11,879 nucleotides of DNA. It comes from SZUA-1535 sp964594175 (GTDB taxonomy: Archaea > Aenigmatarchaeota > Aenigmatarchaeia > Aenigmatarchaeales > SZUA-1535). The stretch is from contig CAZQLM010000026.1 in the NCBI GenBank assembly GCA_964594175.1, positions 1 to 11,879 of the forward strand, given 5' to 3'. Each line of letters opens with the position of its first letter. The stretch's first letter is position 1. The position numbers and the translations under genes were made by a program. Shown in pieces: positions 6,656-11,879 of this stretch. The notes under the pieces were generated by a model, which worked only from the letters and a program-made list of their open reading frames with translations, had not been told where the DNA came from and did not search any database.

Positions 6656-7197
6656 AGCTGGAGGAAATACCGCTTTCGAGAAGAGCTGTTATAACGTTTT
6701 TACCGTGTTTGCTAATAGCACCTTTCGATCCATTACTGGCTTTCTGCCTTTTCATAGTGCTTTTTGAAAAATGTATAATAGCCATGTTCCCGCTACCAGG
6801 AGTCGAGCTAACAACGCTTGCGACTTTTCTTTTCGCACTGAAATACGGACTTGTTAAAGCGATAGCCCTTGCTGTTGTAGTTCCTGGAATTATTACGAGT
6901 GTTCTCCGCTTTCTCTTCTGGAAGGAATTTCTCCGCCCCGATGAAGCGCCGTTCACGCTGGGTGCGGGAAACCTGATAGATGTGGCTGTTGTGAGCATTT
7001 GCTGGTATCTCAAGCACTTTAACTTTGGGCTTCTCGAATTAATGGTAATCATACTTGCTGTCAAGCATCTTCTCGCGTATATAAAAAACTCATTTACAGG
7101 GAGTCCTGACGTGGTAAGCCCGGTCGTAAGCTCGCTTCTCAATATTTTTTTAGTGCTTTTTTTCGGGAATTTTTTCCTCTGGCTTATTGGGCTGTGA
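6652..7197 (+). CDS. Polytopic membrane protein, 181 residues
   Basis: An integral membrane protein with five or six hydrophobic helices, at roughly residues 12-46 (one or two spans), 52-65, 66-88, 105-121, 125-145 and 156-180. Polar loops are short; the longest is KEFLRPDEAPFTLGAGN (91-107). Short motifs such as PLPGVELTTLATFLFALKYG (47-66) and the Gly-rich GAGNLID recall small ECF-type substrate-binding components and similar archaeal transport proteins, but I cannot place it in a family. It overlaps the DUF763 stop by 4 nt (ATGA), so it is almost certainly cotranscribed and translationally coupled. No separate promoter is visible. The product of a DUF763-linked membrane gene has no known function that I can cite. 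Confidence 0.8.
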   Translation: MKLEEIPLSRRAVITFLPCLLIAPFDPLLAFCLFIVLFEKCIIAMFPLPGVELTTLATFLFALKYGLVKAIALAVVVPGIITSVLRFLFWKEFLRPDEAPFTLGAGNLIDVAVVSICWYLKHFNFGLLELMVIILAVKHLLAYIKNSFTGSPDVVSPVVSSLLNIFLVLFFGNFFLWLIGL

Positions 7198-7200
7198 GCT

Positions 7201-7210
7201 TTTTAAAATA
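7201..7210 (+). promoter_or_regulatory. TATA-like box of argS
   Basis: TTTTAAAATA, centred about 25 nt before the argS ATG at 7230 and starting 3 nt after the preceding stop codon. There is no ribosome-binding site before the start, which fits a leaderless mRNA. Confidence 0.55.
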
Positions 7211-7229
7211 TTCCATCTAAATTTTCATT

Positions 7230-9101
7230 ATGCTCAATATACTGGAAAAAGAACTCGAGAATCTTGTGGAAAATGAAATTGGAGAAAAAATTGAAATCTC
7301 GCTCGAAAAAACACCCGATTTAAGTTTTGGAGATTTCGGAACGAGTTTTTGCTTTAAGCTCGCGAAAAAACTTAAAAAACCTCCGCAGGAAATAGCTGAG
7401 AAATTTGCAGAAAGGGTTAAGCAGATAAAGTTTGTTAAAGACGCCATAGCCATTAACGGGTATTTAAATATTTTCCTTGATAGGAAAAAAGCATTCGAAT
7501 ATCTTGCCAAATGGAGTAAAAATCAAAAAAATGGAGTAAAAATAATAATCGAACATACCGCCGTAAATCCTAACAAAGCCATGCACGTTGGTCATTTGAG
7601 AAATGCATGTCTCGGAGATAGCTTGGCAAGATTGCTGAAGTTTTGTGGTTATGAAGTAGAGGTAGAAAATTACATCGATGATACAGGCGTGCAGGTTGCT
7701 GCAACTTTGCTAGGTTTTGTTGGAAAAGAAAATCTAGAAAAAATAAATGATGAAAATTTTCTTCTTAGTTTAAAGAAAAAAATTGAAAAAATAGAAAATA
7801 ACCAAAGACTCGACGTTTACTGCTGGGATTTGTATGCAAAAGTTTATCAAGAATATAGCGAGAAAGAGCTTGAGAAGTATTTGAAAGTTTTATTGAGAGA
7901 AATAGAAAATCCGAAAAGCGCTTTTCACTCTTTTGCTAAATGGTTTGCCGAAAAAATAGCTATTTGCCATTTGGAAACTTTGAAGAGAATAGACATTTTC
8001 TTTGATTTTTTGCCGAGAGAAAGCGATATAATAGCTCTTGGTTTTTGGGAAGAAGTTTTTGAGCTTTTAAAGAAAAGTGATGATTTCGTTTTTGAAAAAG
8101 AAGGAAAAAACAAAGGTTGCTGGGTAATAAAGCTTAGCAAGCATAGAGCTTTTTCTGATATGAAAGAGCCGGATAAAGTTCTTATGCGCTCGGACGGAAC
8201 GCTTACATATACTGCCAAAGATATAGCCTTTCATTTCTGGAAATTCGGATTAATCAAAAAAGATTTTTATTGCAGAAAGCTGGCTGGATTTGATACATGG
8301 ATTTCTGAAAGCTCGCCTTCGAAATGCAGAAAAATTTTCGGAAAGGCGGAAAAGGTGGTAAATGTCATAGATATTCGCCAAAGATATGCGCAAGACGTGG
8401 TAAAATATTCTCTTGAGCTTTTGGGCTATGAAAAGGAAGCAAGGAATTTAATACATTATGGCTATGAAGTAGTTGCTCTCAGTCCAAAAAGTATGAAAGA
8501 GCTCGAAAAAATAGATAAAAGCTATGTTCACATGTCCGGGAGAAAGGGTATTGGTGTAAAAGCTTGGGATTTAATCGAAGCGCTTGAAAGAAAAGCTTTT
8601 GAAGAGGTAGAGAAAAGGCATAGAAAGCTTGACGAGAAGGAAAAGAAAAAAATTGCTCGTGCAGTAAGCACGGCTGCGCTAAGATTTTATATGGTAAGAC
8701 AAAATGTTAATAAACTTTTGGTTTTTGATTTTGACGAAGCTCTTCGGTTTGAGGGAGATAGCGGTGTTTATTTGCTTTATTCCTTGGTGAGAGCGAAAAA
8801 CGTGCTAAAACGCTGCACTAAGAAAAGTAAAGTTAAAGAGCTAACGGATGAAGAATGGAAACTCGTAAAAGCCTTGCTTGAATTCGAAAAAATTTTAGAA
8901 AAAGCTGTAAATTCGCTTGATTTAAGCATGCTCGCTGATTATGCGCTAAGCTTGGCTAAAGAATTTACAGAATTTTACCATACTTGTAAAGTAGCAGAAA
9001 GCGAACGTGAAGATGTAAGAAAAGCTATTATAGAAGCTTTTATCAAAGTTTTTTCTCAGTTACTTTGGATTTTGGGTATTCCAGAGCTTGAAAAAATTTA
9101 A
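7230..9101 (+). CDS. argS: Arginyl-tRNA synthetase
   Basis: Charges tRNA(Arg) with arginine in the cytoplasm. The 623-residue product has the whole family architecture. The N-terminal additional domain (about 1-100) contains LSFGDFGTSFCFKLAKKLKK. The class I catalytic domain follows, with NPNKAMHVGHLRNACLGD (HIGH motif HVGH at 119-122), NYIDDTGVQVA (148-157) and SDGTLTYTAKDIAFH (321-335). The second signature is MSGRKGIGVKA (435-445), the form typical of ArgRS, which lacks a standard KMSKS. The DALR anticodon-binding domain is helical (about 500-623), starting near FDFDEALRFEGDSGVYL and ending in the usual hydrophobic LLWILGIPE. The ATG is about 25 nt after a TATA-like box. The gene is slightly more AT-rich toward its 3' end, and its stop codon is embedded in the TATA-like box of the next gene. 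Confidence 0.97.
   Translation: MLNILEKELENLVENEIGEKIEISLEKTPDLSFGDFGTSFCFKLAKKLKKPPQEIAEKFAERVKQIKFVKDAIAINGYLNIFLDRKKAFEYLAKWSKNQKNGVKIIIEHTAVNPNKAMHVGHLRNACLGDSLARLLKFCGYEVEVENYIDDTGVQVAATLLGFVGKENLEKINDENFLLSLKKKIEKIENNQRLDVYCWDLYAKVYQEYSEKELEKYLKVLLREIENPKSAFHSFAKWFAEKIAICHLETLKRIDIFFDFLPRESDIIALGFWEEVFELLKKSDDFVFEKEGKNKGCWVIKLSKHRAFSDMKEPDKVLMRSDGTLTYTAKDIAFHFWKFGLIKKDFYCRKLAGFDTWISESSPSKCRKIFGKAEKVVNVIDIRQRYAQDVVKYSLELLGYEKEARNLIHYGYEVVALSPKSMKELEKIDKSYVHMSGRKGIGVKAWDLIEALERKAFEEVEKRHRKLDEKEKKKIARAVSTAALRFYMVRQNVNKLLVFDFDEALRFEGDSGVYLLYSLVRAKNVLKRCTKKSKVKELTDEEWKLVKALLEFEKILEKAVNSLDLSMLADYALSLAKEFTEFYHTCKVAESEREDVRKAIIEAFIKVFSQLLWILGIPELEKI
7509..7543 (+). repeat. 15-bp direct repeat inside argS, 20-bp period
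   Basis: AAATGGAGTAAAAAT occurs at 7509-7523 and again at 7529-7543. The 20-bp period is not a multiple of three, so the copies are read in different frames (KWSKN and NGVKI). It lies at the linker between the N-terminal domain and the catalytic domain, where length variation is tolerated. It may be an old slippage product or coincidence in A-rich sequence. Confidence 0.5.
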
Positions 9102-9104
9102 GTA
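9097..9104 (+). promoter_or_regulatory. TATA-like box overlapping the argS stop codon
   Basis: TTTAAGTA, preceded by a purine-only A run, is centred about 24 nt before the ATG at 9124. The argS stop (9099-9101) is part of this element. It supports the ATG at 9124 as start, rather than the TTG at 9088 inside argS. Confidence 0.5.
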
Positions 9105-9123
9105 TTTTCAAAAAACGATTTTT

Positions 9124-9669
9124 ATGTATTTCACGAATGAAAAGGATGTAGAAACATTCCTTCAACGAATACTTTATGAACTATCTAAAAAAGTGTATTT
9201 GGAATTTTCTATTCCTTCTTGTTTTTACATCGGAAATAAAGAAGAGATAATGGGAATTCTTAAAGAAGAGATATTGAATAGAAAAGAAGAAAATCCAAAA
9301 GAATTTAGAGTCGCATATAAAATTCTTTGGCGTTTTAGATCTATTTTCTCTGATGGTGCCGAAATTCAATTGTCTACTTGTTCAGAAACGCAGAAAATAA
9401 AAGTTCTTGATTTACGTGAAATTGAAAAGGGGGAGCTAAAAAATTCTATGTTTTTTATAGAAACTTTGTCAATGTTTTCCTCACATCCAACAGGATTTTA
9501 TGTAATGAAAAGCCTTACAGAGATAAACTTTGAAGTAAAAGGGAAAGCTTTAGAGAACAATTATAAAACCTATGATGAAGCTTTTTTTGCATATGAAAAT
9601 GATTACAAATTTTTGATATTTCTTAACAAAAAAGCAGCCAAAATTTATACATTAAAAAAATTTAAATAG
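9124..9669 (+). CDS. Orphan protein, 181 residues
   Basis: An unrecognised soluble protein. I take the ATG at 9124 as start because it fits a leaderless promoter; an upstream in-frame TTG at 9088 would add 12 residues but lies within argS and has no promoter logic. Visible features: helix DVETFLQRILYELSKKV near the N-terminus, strand-like VYLEFSIPSCFYIG, a charged helical stretch (KEEIMGILKEEILNRKEE), a core with RSIFSDGAEIQL and KIKVLDLREI, and a basic end (AAKIYTLKKFK). It is rich in Phe, Tyr, Lys, Glu and Asn and visibly more AT-rich than the synthetase genes, which often marks lineage-specific or recently acquired genes. It has no membrane segment or signal peptide. It sits between argS and L3 with its stop codon inside the L3 TATA-like box. 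Function unknown. Confidence 0.65.
   Translation: MYFTNEKDVETFLQRILYELSKKVYLEFSIPSCFYIGNKEEIMGILKEEILNRKEENPKEFRVAYKILWRFRSIFSDGAEIQLSTCSETQKIKVLDLREIEKGELKNSMFFIETLSMFSSHPTGFYVMKSLTEINFEVKGKALENNYKTYDEAFFAYENDYKFLIFLNKKAAKIYTLKKFK
9660..9667 (+). promoter_or_regulatory. TATA-like box of the L3 gene
   Basis: TTTAAATA in an A-rich setting overlaps the stop codon of the previous gene (9667-9669). Transcription would start near 9690, giving a leader of about 17 nt that contains the GGTGA ribosome-binding site. L3 is thus one of the few genes here with a leader. Confidence 0.5.
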
Positions 9670-9683
9670 GTTTGCTTGCAAAC
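9670..9683. promoter_or_regulatory. Inverted repeat between L3 TATA box and start site
   Basis: GTTTGC-TT-GCAAAC is a perfect 6-bp inverted repeat with a two-base centre. The loop is too small for an RNA hairpin, so if functional it would be a DNA operator. It lies directly after the TATA-like box and before the predicted start site, where a bound repressor would block polymerase recruitment. No binding protein is identified. Confidence 0.3.
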
Positions 9684-9696
9684 TCAATAGAGCCAA

Positions 9697-9701
9697 GGTG
9701 A
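9697..9701 (+). promoter_or_regulatory. Shine-Dalgarno site that fixes the L3 start
   Basis: GGTGA matches the archaeal 16S anti-Shine-Dalgarno consensus and lies 5 nt before the ATG at 9707. The GTG within it (9698) is in frame and open, but is better read as part of the ribosome-binding site than as the start codon. Confidence 0.7.
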
Positions 9702-9706
9702 ATAAA

Positions 9707-10678
9707 ATGCGCGAATCTCGTCCAAAGCGTGGTTCGAGAGCATTTTATCCAAGGAAAAGAGCCAAACGTATCTATCCTTCGCAAAACTTCCCAAAAATAG
9801 AGGGAGATAAAGCTTACCCATTAGGATTCGCTGGATATAAAGCGGGAATGACTCATGTTCTTCTCGTAGACAATGATTCAAATTCCCCTACCTACGGAAT
9901 GAAAGTTTTCACTCCTGTTACTGTGCTTGAGTGCCCACCTTTAACTGTTTTTGGCTTTAGATGCTATGCGCAAACTTACGAGGGGTTGAAAACACTTTGT
10001 GATATTTTTGCTCAAAATTTAGATGCAAAACTCAAGAGAAAGACAACTTTGGGCAAGAGAAAAATTCCCGAAACAAAAACAGAGGATGTTGAAATAGAAA
10101 AAATAGCAGAAGTGCGATTACTTTGTCATACAAATCCGAGCTTCAAGAAAACTCCTGAAATTTTTGAAATAGGATTAGCCGGCGGTGTCGAGGCACAGCT
10201 TGCCTATGCAAAAGAAATTCTTGGAAAAAAAATAAATGTTCAGGATATTTTCAAAGAAGGGGATTATGTTGATGTGACAGCTGTTACTAAGGGCCACGGT
10301 TTTGAAGGTCCTGTAAAGAGATTCGGAATAAAACTTCACGGAAGGAAAATGAAGCAAATGCACAGGCATGTAGGAGCTTTAGGAGACAGAAGAAGGGGTC
10401 GTGTTCTCCCAACAGTACCGGCTGCTGGACAGCACGGCTTTCAAACAAGAACAGAGCTGAATAAAAGAATTCTGAAATTCGTAAAACCAGAAGAAATAAA
10501 TCCTAAAGGAGGATTTCCGCATTACGGTGTGCTTAGGCATGTAGGCGTATTAATAGAGGGTAGCGTTCCAGGAGCGAGAAAAAGATTGATAAGATTACGC
10601 TTTGCCGTAAGAGCTCCTGAAAAGAAGATTCCTGTAGAGATAGCTTACATTTCACTTGCTTCAAAGCAAGGAGTGTGA
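9707..10678 (+). CDS. rpl3: 50S ribosomal protein L3 (uL3)
   Basis: A structural protein of the large ribosomal subunit that nucleates 50S assembly and reaches toward the peptidyl-transferase centre. The 323-residue length and N-terminal block (SRPKRGSRAFYPRKRAKRI) are archaeal/eukaryotic in style. Clear family motifs are PLGFAGYKAGMTHV (38-51 from the ATG), DVTAVTKGHGFEGPVKRFG (189-207), PTVPAAGQHGFQTRTELNKR and the C-terminal GGFPHYG..GSVPGARKR. The region aligned with the archaeal GPWxPxxV loop reads GALGDRRRGRV, so the usual tryptophan-finger residue is missing. In most archaea L3 heads a cluster with L4, L23 and L2; here no ribosomal genes follow. The start is the ATG 5 nt after GGTGA. 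The gene ends in a T-rich run (10679-10690). Confidence 0.95.
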   Translation: MRESRPKRGSRAFYPRKRAKRIYPSQNFPKIEGDKAYPLGFAGYKAGMTHVLLVDNDSNSPTYGMKVFTPVTVLECPPLTVFGFRCYAQTYEGLKTLCDIFAQNLDAKLKRKTTLGKRKIPETKTEDVEIEKIAEVRLLCHTNPSFKKTPEIFEIGLAGGVEAQLAYAKEILGKKINVQDIFKEGDYVDVTAVTKGHGFEGPVKRFGIKLHGRKMKQMHRHVGALGDRRRGRVLPTVPAAGQHGFQTRTELNKRILKFVKPEEINPKGGFPHYGVLRHVGVLIEGSVPGARKRLIRLRFAVRAPEKKIPVEIAYISLASKQGV

Positions 10679-10690
10679 TTTTTTATTCTT
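10679..10690 (+). terminator. T-rich run after L3
   Basis: TTTTTTATTCTT follows the L3 stop (its first two T's belong to the run just after TGA). Archaeal polymerases can terminate at such U-tracts without a hairpin. No inverted repeat precedes it. Confidence 0.35.
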
Positions 10691-10692
10691 AA

Positions 10693-11255
10693 TTGGAGAA
10701 TATTTTCGGAATAATAAAATTATTTAAGTTTCTATTTAAAAAATTCGAATCACAAAGGGAAAATTAGCTCACTGGAACTTCTTCAATTTATTCAAGGTTT
10801 TCACGGAGTTGAGGATTTAGATATCCCAGAAATTTTATTCTCAATGAAGCCTAATGAATTTCATTCCGTGACGGGAATAGACATTCAAAAAATAATTGAA
10901 GAACATAAAAAGAATGAGAGCACATGAAAAATTTAAAACGGTTTACCAAGTAAAATTGCTGAGAAATGGTAGTCCTGTAAATTTCATAGATATAAAATAC
11001 GTTGCACAACCAGAAAAATGTGTCGAGATACTCTTTTTACCAAATTCTTATTTTAATAACACCTTTGGTTATGATGAAAAATTCTTTCTTTTATTCTTAA
11101 CATATTAGAGGAGGAAAAGAGTGTATGGAAGAAAATAAAAGAAGTTGCAGAATTTTTCTATAATTTTCCTGGATTCGGAAAAATTTACTGTGAAGCATTG
11201 AAAAGAGAAAGAACTTTTTGATAATTTTGAAAGATTTTATAAAACCTTAAGATAA
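10693..11255 (+). pseudogene. Multiply frameshifted remnant gene, ~185 residues
   Basis: Protein-like segments succeed one another in changing frames on the plus strand. Frame at 10693: TTG start then ENIFGIIKLFKFLFKKF to a stop near 10765. Frame of 10757-10927: ISSLELLQFIQGFHGVEDL through GIDIQKIIEEHKK. Frame of 10896-11108: MRAHEKFKTVYQVKLLRNG and IDIKYVAQPEKCVEIL. Frame of 11078-11221: KILSFILNILEEEKSVWKK and EFFYNFPGFGKIYCEAL. Frame to 11255: KELFDNFERFYKTLR then TAA. Each switch falls near an A-rich run. Read together they give one continuous mixed helix/strand protein of about 185 residues that I do not recognise. No single frame has a good start and promoter. Decay of a once-functional gene is the simplest reading; homopolymer errors in the assembly are the alternative. 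The base composition is AT-rich like the orphan at 9124-9669. It fills most of the stretch between L3 and infB. Confidence 0.6.
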
Positions 11256-11280
11256 CAGATAATTCCAATTATTTTCAATC

Positions 11281-11287
11281 TTTATAT
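11281..11287 (+). promoter_or_regulatory. TATA-like box of infB
   Basis: TTTATAT, centred about 26 nt before the ATG at 11310. No ribosome-binding site precedes the start, so the transcript is probably leaderless. Confidence 0.6.
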
Positions 11288-11309
11288 TCCTTAGCTTTTA
11301 ATATTTCTC

Positions 11310-11879
11310 ATGCCTTTACGCCAACCAATACTTTGCGTGCTCGGGCATGTTGACCACGGAAAAACTACTTTGTTAGACAAAATTAGAGCCAGTGCTATTG
11401 CTGCAAAAGAAGCTGGAGGGATAACGCAAGCTATAGGTGCTACGGAAATTCCAAAAGAAACCATAGAAAAAATCTGTGGAGAAATGCTGAAGAAATACAA
11501 CATAAAACTCGAAATTCCCGGATTGCTTATTTTAGATACTCCTGGGCACGAGGCTTTTAGCCTGCTTCGCAGAATAGGCGGGAGCTGCGCGGATTTGGCT
11601 ATTTTAGTTATAGACATAAACGAAGGTATGCGCGAGCAAACAAGGGAAAGCATTGAATACTTAAAAACATTCCGCACACCCTTTGTTGTTGCGGCAACAA
11701 AAATAGATAAAATTCCTGGATGGATAGCCCGGAAAAACAAAAGCTTCACGGAAAGCTTTACCTTGCAACCGGAGCATGTAAAGCAAAAGTTAGAAGAGCT
11801 TGTTTACAGCTTAGTAGCACAGCTCAGCGAACTTGGTTTTGAGGCAGAACGCTTTGATAAAGTGCAAGATTTTAAACGC
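11310..11879 (+). CDS. infB: Translation initiation factor aIF5B, N-terminal part
   Basis: The archaeal IF2/eIF5B homologue, a GTPase that promotes ribosomal subunit joining and initiator tRNA positioning. The frame is open from ATG 11310 to the window edge (190 codons), so the C-terminal domains are outside. Motifs: PILCVLGHVDHGKTTLLDKI (G1 at 12-20), AGGITQAIGATEIP (G2, switch I, 35-48), LLILDTPGHEAF (G3 at 76-80) and VVAATKIDKIPGW (G4 at 130-133). G4 carries Thr where the family normally has Asn (NKID). The protein starts almost directly at the G domain, as archaeal aIF5B does, unlike bacterial IF2 with its long N-terminal region. There is no intein in the P-loop. The start fits a TATA-like box about 26 nt upstream. 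Confidence 0.95.
   Translation, partial: MPLRQPILCVLGHVDHGKTTLLDKIRASAIAAKEAGGITQAIGATEIPKETIEKICGEMLKKYNIKLEIPGLLILDTPGHEAFSLLRRIGGSCADLAILVIDINEGMREQTRESIEYLKTFRTPFVVAATKIDKIPGWIARKNKSFTESFTLQPEHVKQKLEELVYSLVAQLSELGFEAERFDKVQDFKR

Noticed and set aside
6636..7142. Open minus-strand frame opposite the membrane protein
   Set aside because: The plus strand is coupled to DUF763 by a 4-nt overlap and encodes coherent membrane helices; the antisense product is Ser/Thr/Arg-rich and has no promoter.
7509..7543. Tandem repeat as a frameshifting or recombination element
   Set aside because: Only two copies of 15 bp in A-rich coding sequence, with the frame intact; listed as a repeat only.
9088..9123. 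TTG start adding 12 residues to the orphan at 9124-9669
   Set aside because: It lies within argS, has no ribosome-binding site, and the TATA-like box at 9097-9104 would be downstream of it; the ATG at 9124 fits better.
9698..9706. GTG start for L3
   Set aside because: The GTG is part of the GGTGA ribosome-binding site placed 5 nt before the ATG at 9707.
11343..11369. Intein insertion in the aIF5B P-loop, a site known to carry inteins in some archaea
   Set aside because: GHVDHGKTT is continuous, with no insertion in the visible part.
11291..11749. Open minus-strand frame opposite infB
   Set aside because: The plus strand encodes all GTPase motifs of aIF5B; the antisense frame is a shadow.
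1..11879. CRISPR array, transposase, tRNA or rRNA gene, toxin-antitoxin or defence cassette
   Set aside because: No regularly spaced repeats, transposase motifs, terminal inverted repeats, cloverleaf-like sequence or known defence domains were seen on either strand.

Overview
This window is archaeal chromosome. The glutamyl-tRNA synthetase is the archaeal/eukaryotic type, with an STS-type second signature and a beta-barrel C-terminus. L3 is the long archaeal/eukaryal form, and the initiation factor is aIF5B, which begins almost directly at its G domain. Most genes have a TATA-like box centred about 24-28 nt upstream of the start codon and no Shine-Dalgarno sequence, the signature of leaderless archaeal transcripts. 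The DNA is AT-rich and tightly packed. The exact lineage cannot be read from sequence alone. A small-genome (DPANN-like) or divergent euryarchaeal organism is my inference, drawn from compactness, orphan genes and unusual ribosomal-protein residues.

Layout. 1-156: a likely divergent promoter region, with the first two codons of a minus-strand gene at the extreme left edge. 157-1812: gltX. 1839-2171 (minus) and 2225-2644 (plus): a cysteine-rich winged-helix regulator and a thioredoxin, divergent around one palindromic TATA box. 2669-3520: an unrecognised protein that ends tail-to-tail, overlapping gatB by 20 bp. 3501-4886 (minus): gatB. 4925-5557 (minus): an unrecognised protein. 5627-6655 and 6652-7197: a DUF763 protein and a polytopic membrane protein in a 4-nt overlapping operon. 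7230-9101: argS. 9124-9669: an orphan protein. 9707-10678: ribosomal protein L3, standing alone instead of heading an L3-L4-L23-L2 cluster. 10693-11255: a multiply frameshifted remnant gene. 11310 to the window end: infB (aIF5B), incomplete.

How the genes fit together. The dominant theme is translation: two aminoacyl-tRNA synthetases, the B subunit of the tRNA-dependent amidotransferase (which converts Glu-tRNA(Gln) and/or Asp-tRNA(Asn)), a 50S protein and the ribosomal subunit-joining GTPase. Each appears to have its own promoter, so they are neighbours rather than one operon. A possible redox module (regulator plus thioredoxin) sits among them.

I found no CRISPR array, transposon, tRNA, rRNA or clear defence system. 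The points most worth a second look are the shared TATA box between the cysteine-rich regulator and thioredoxin, the missing tryptophan-finger region of L3, the TKID variant of the aIF5B G4 motif, the decayed gene beside infB, and the unassigned but well-formed proteins at 2669-3520, 4925-5557 and 9124-9669.
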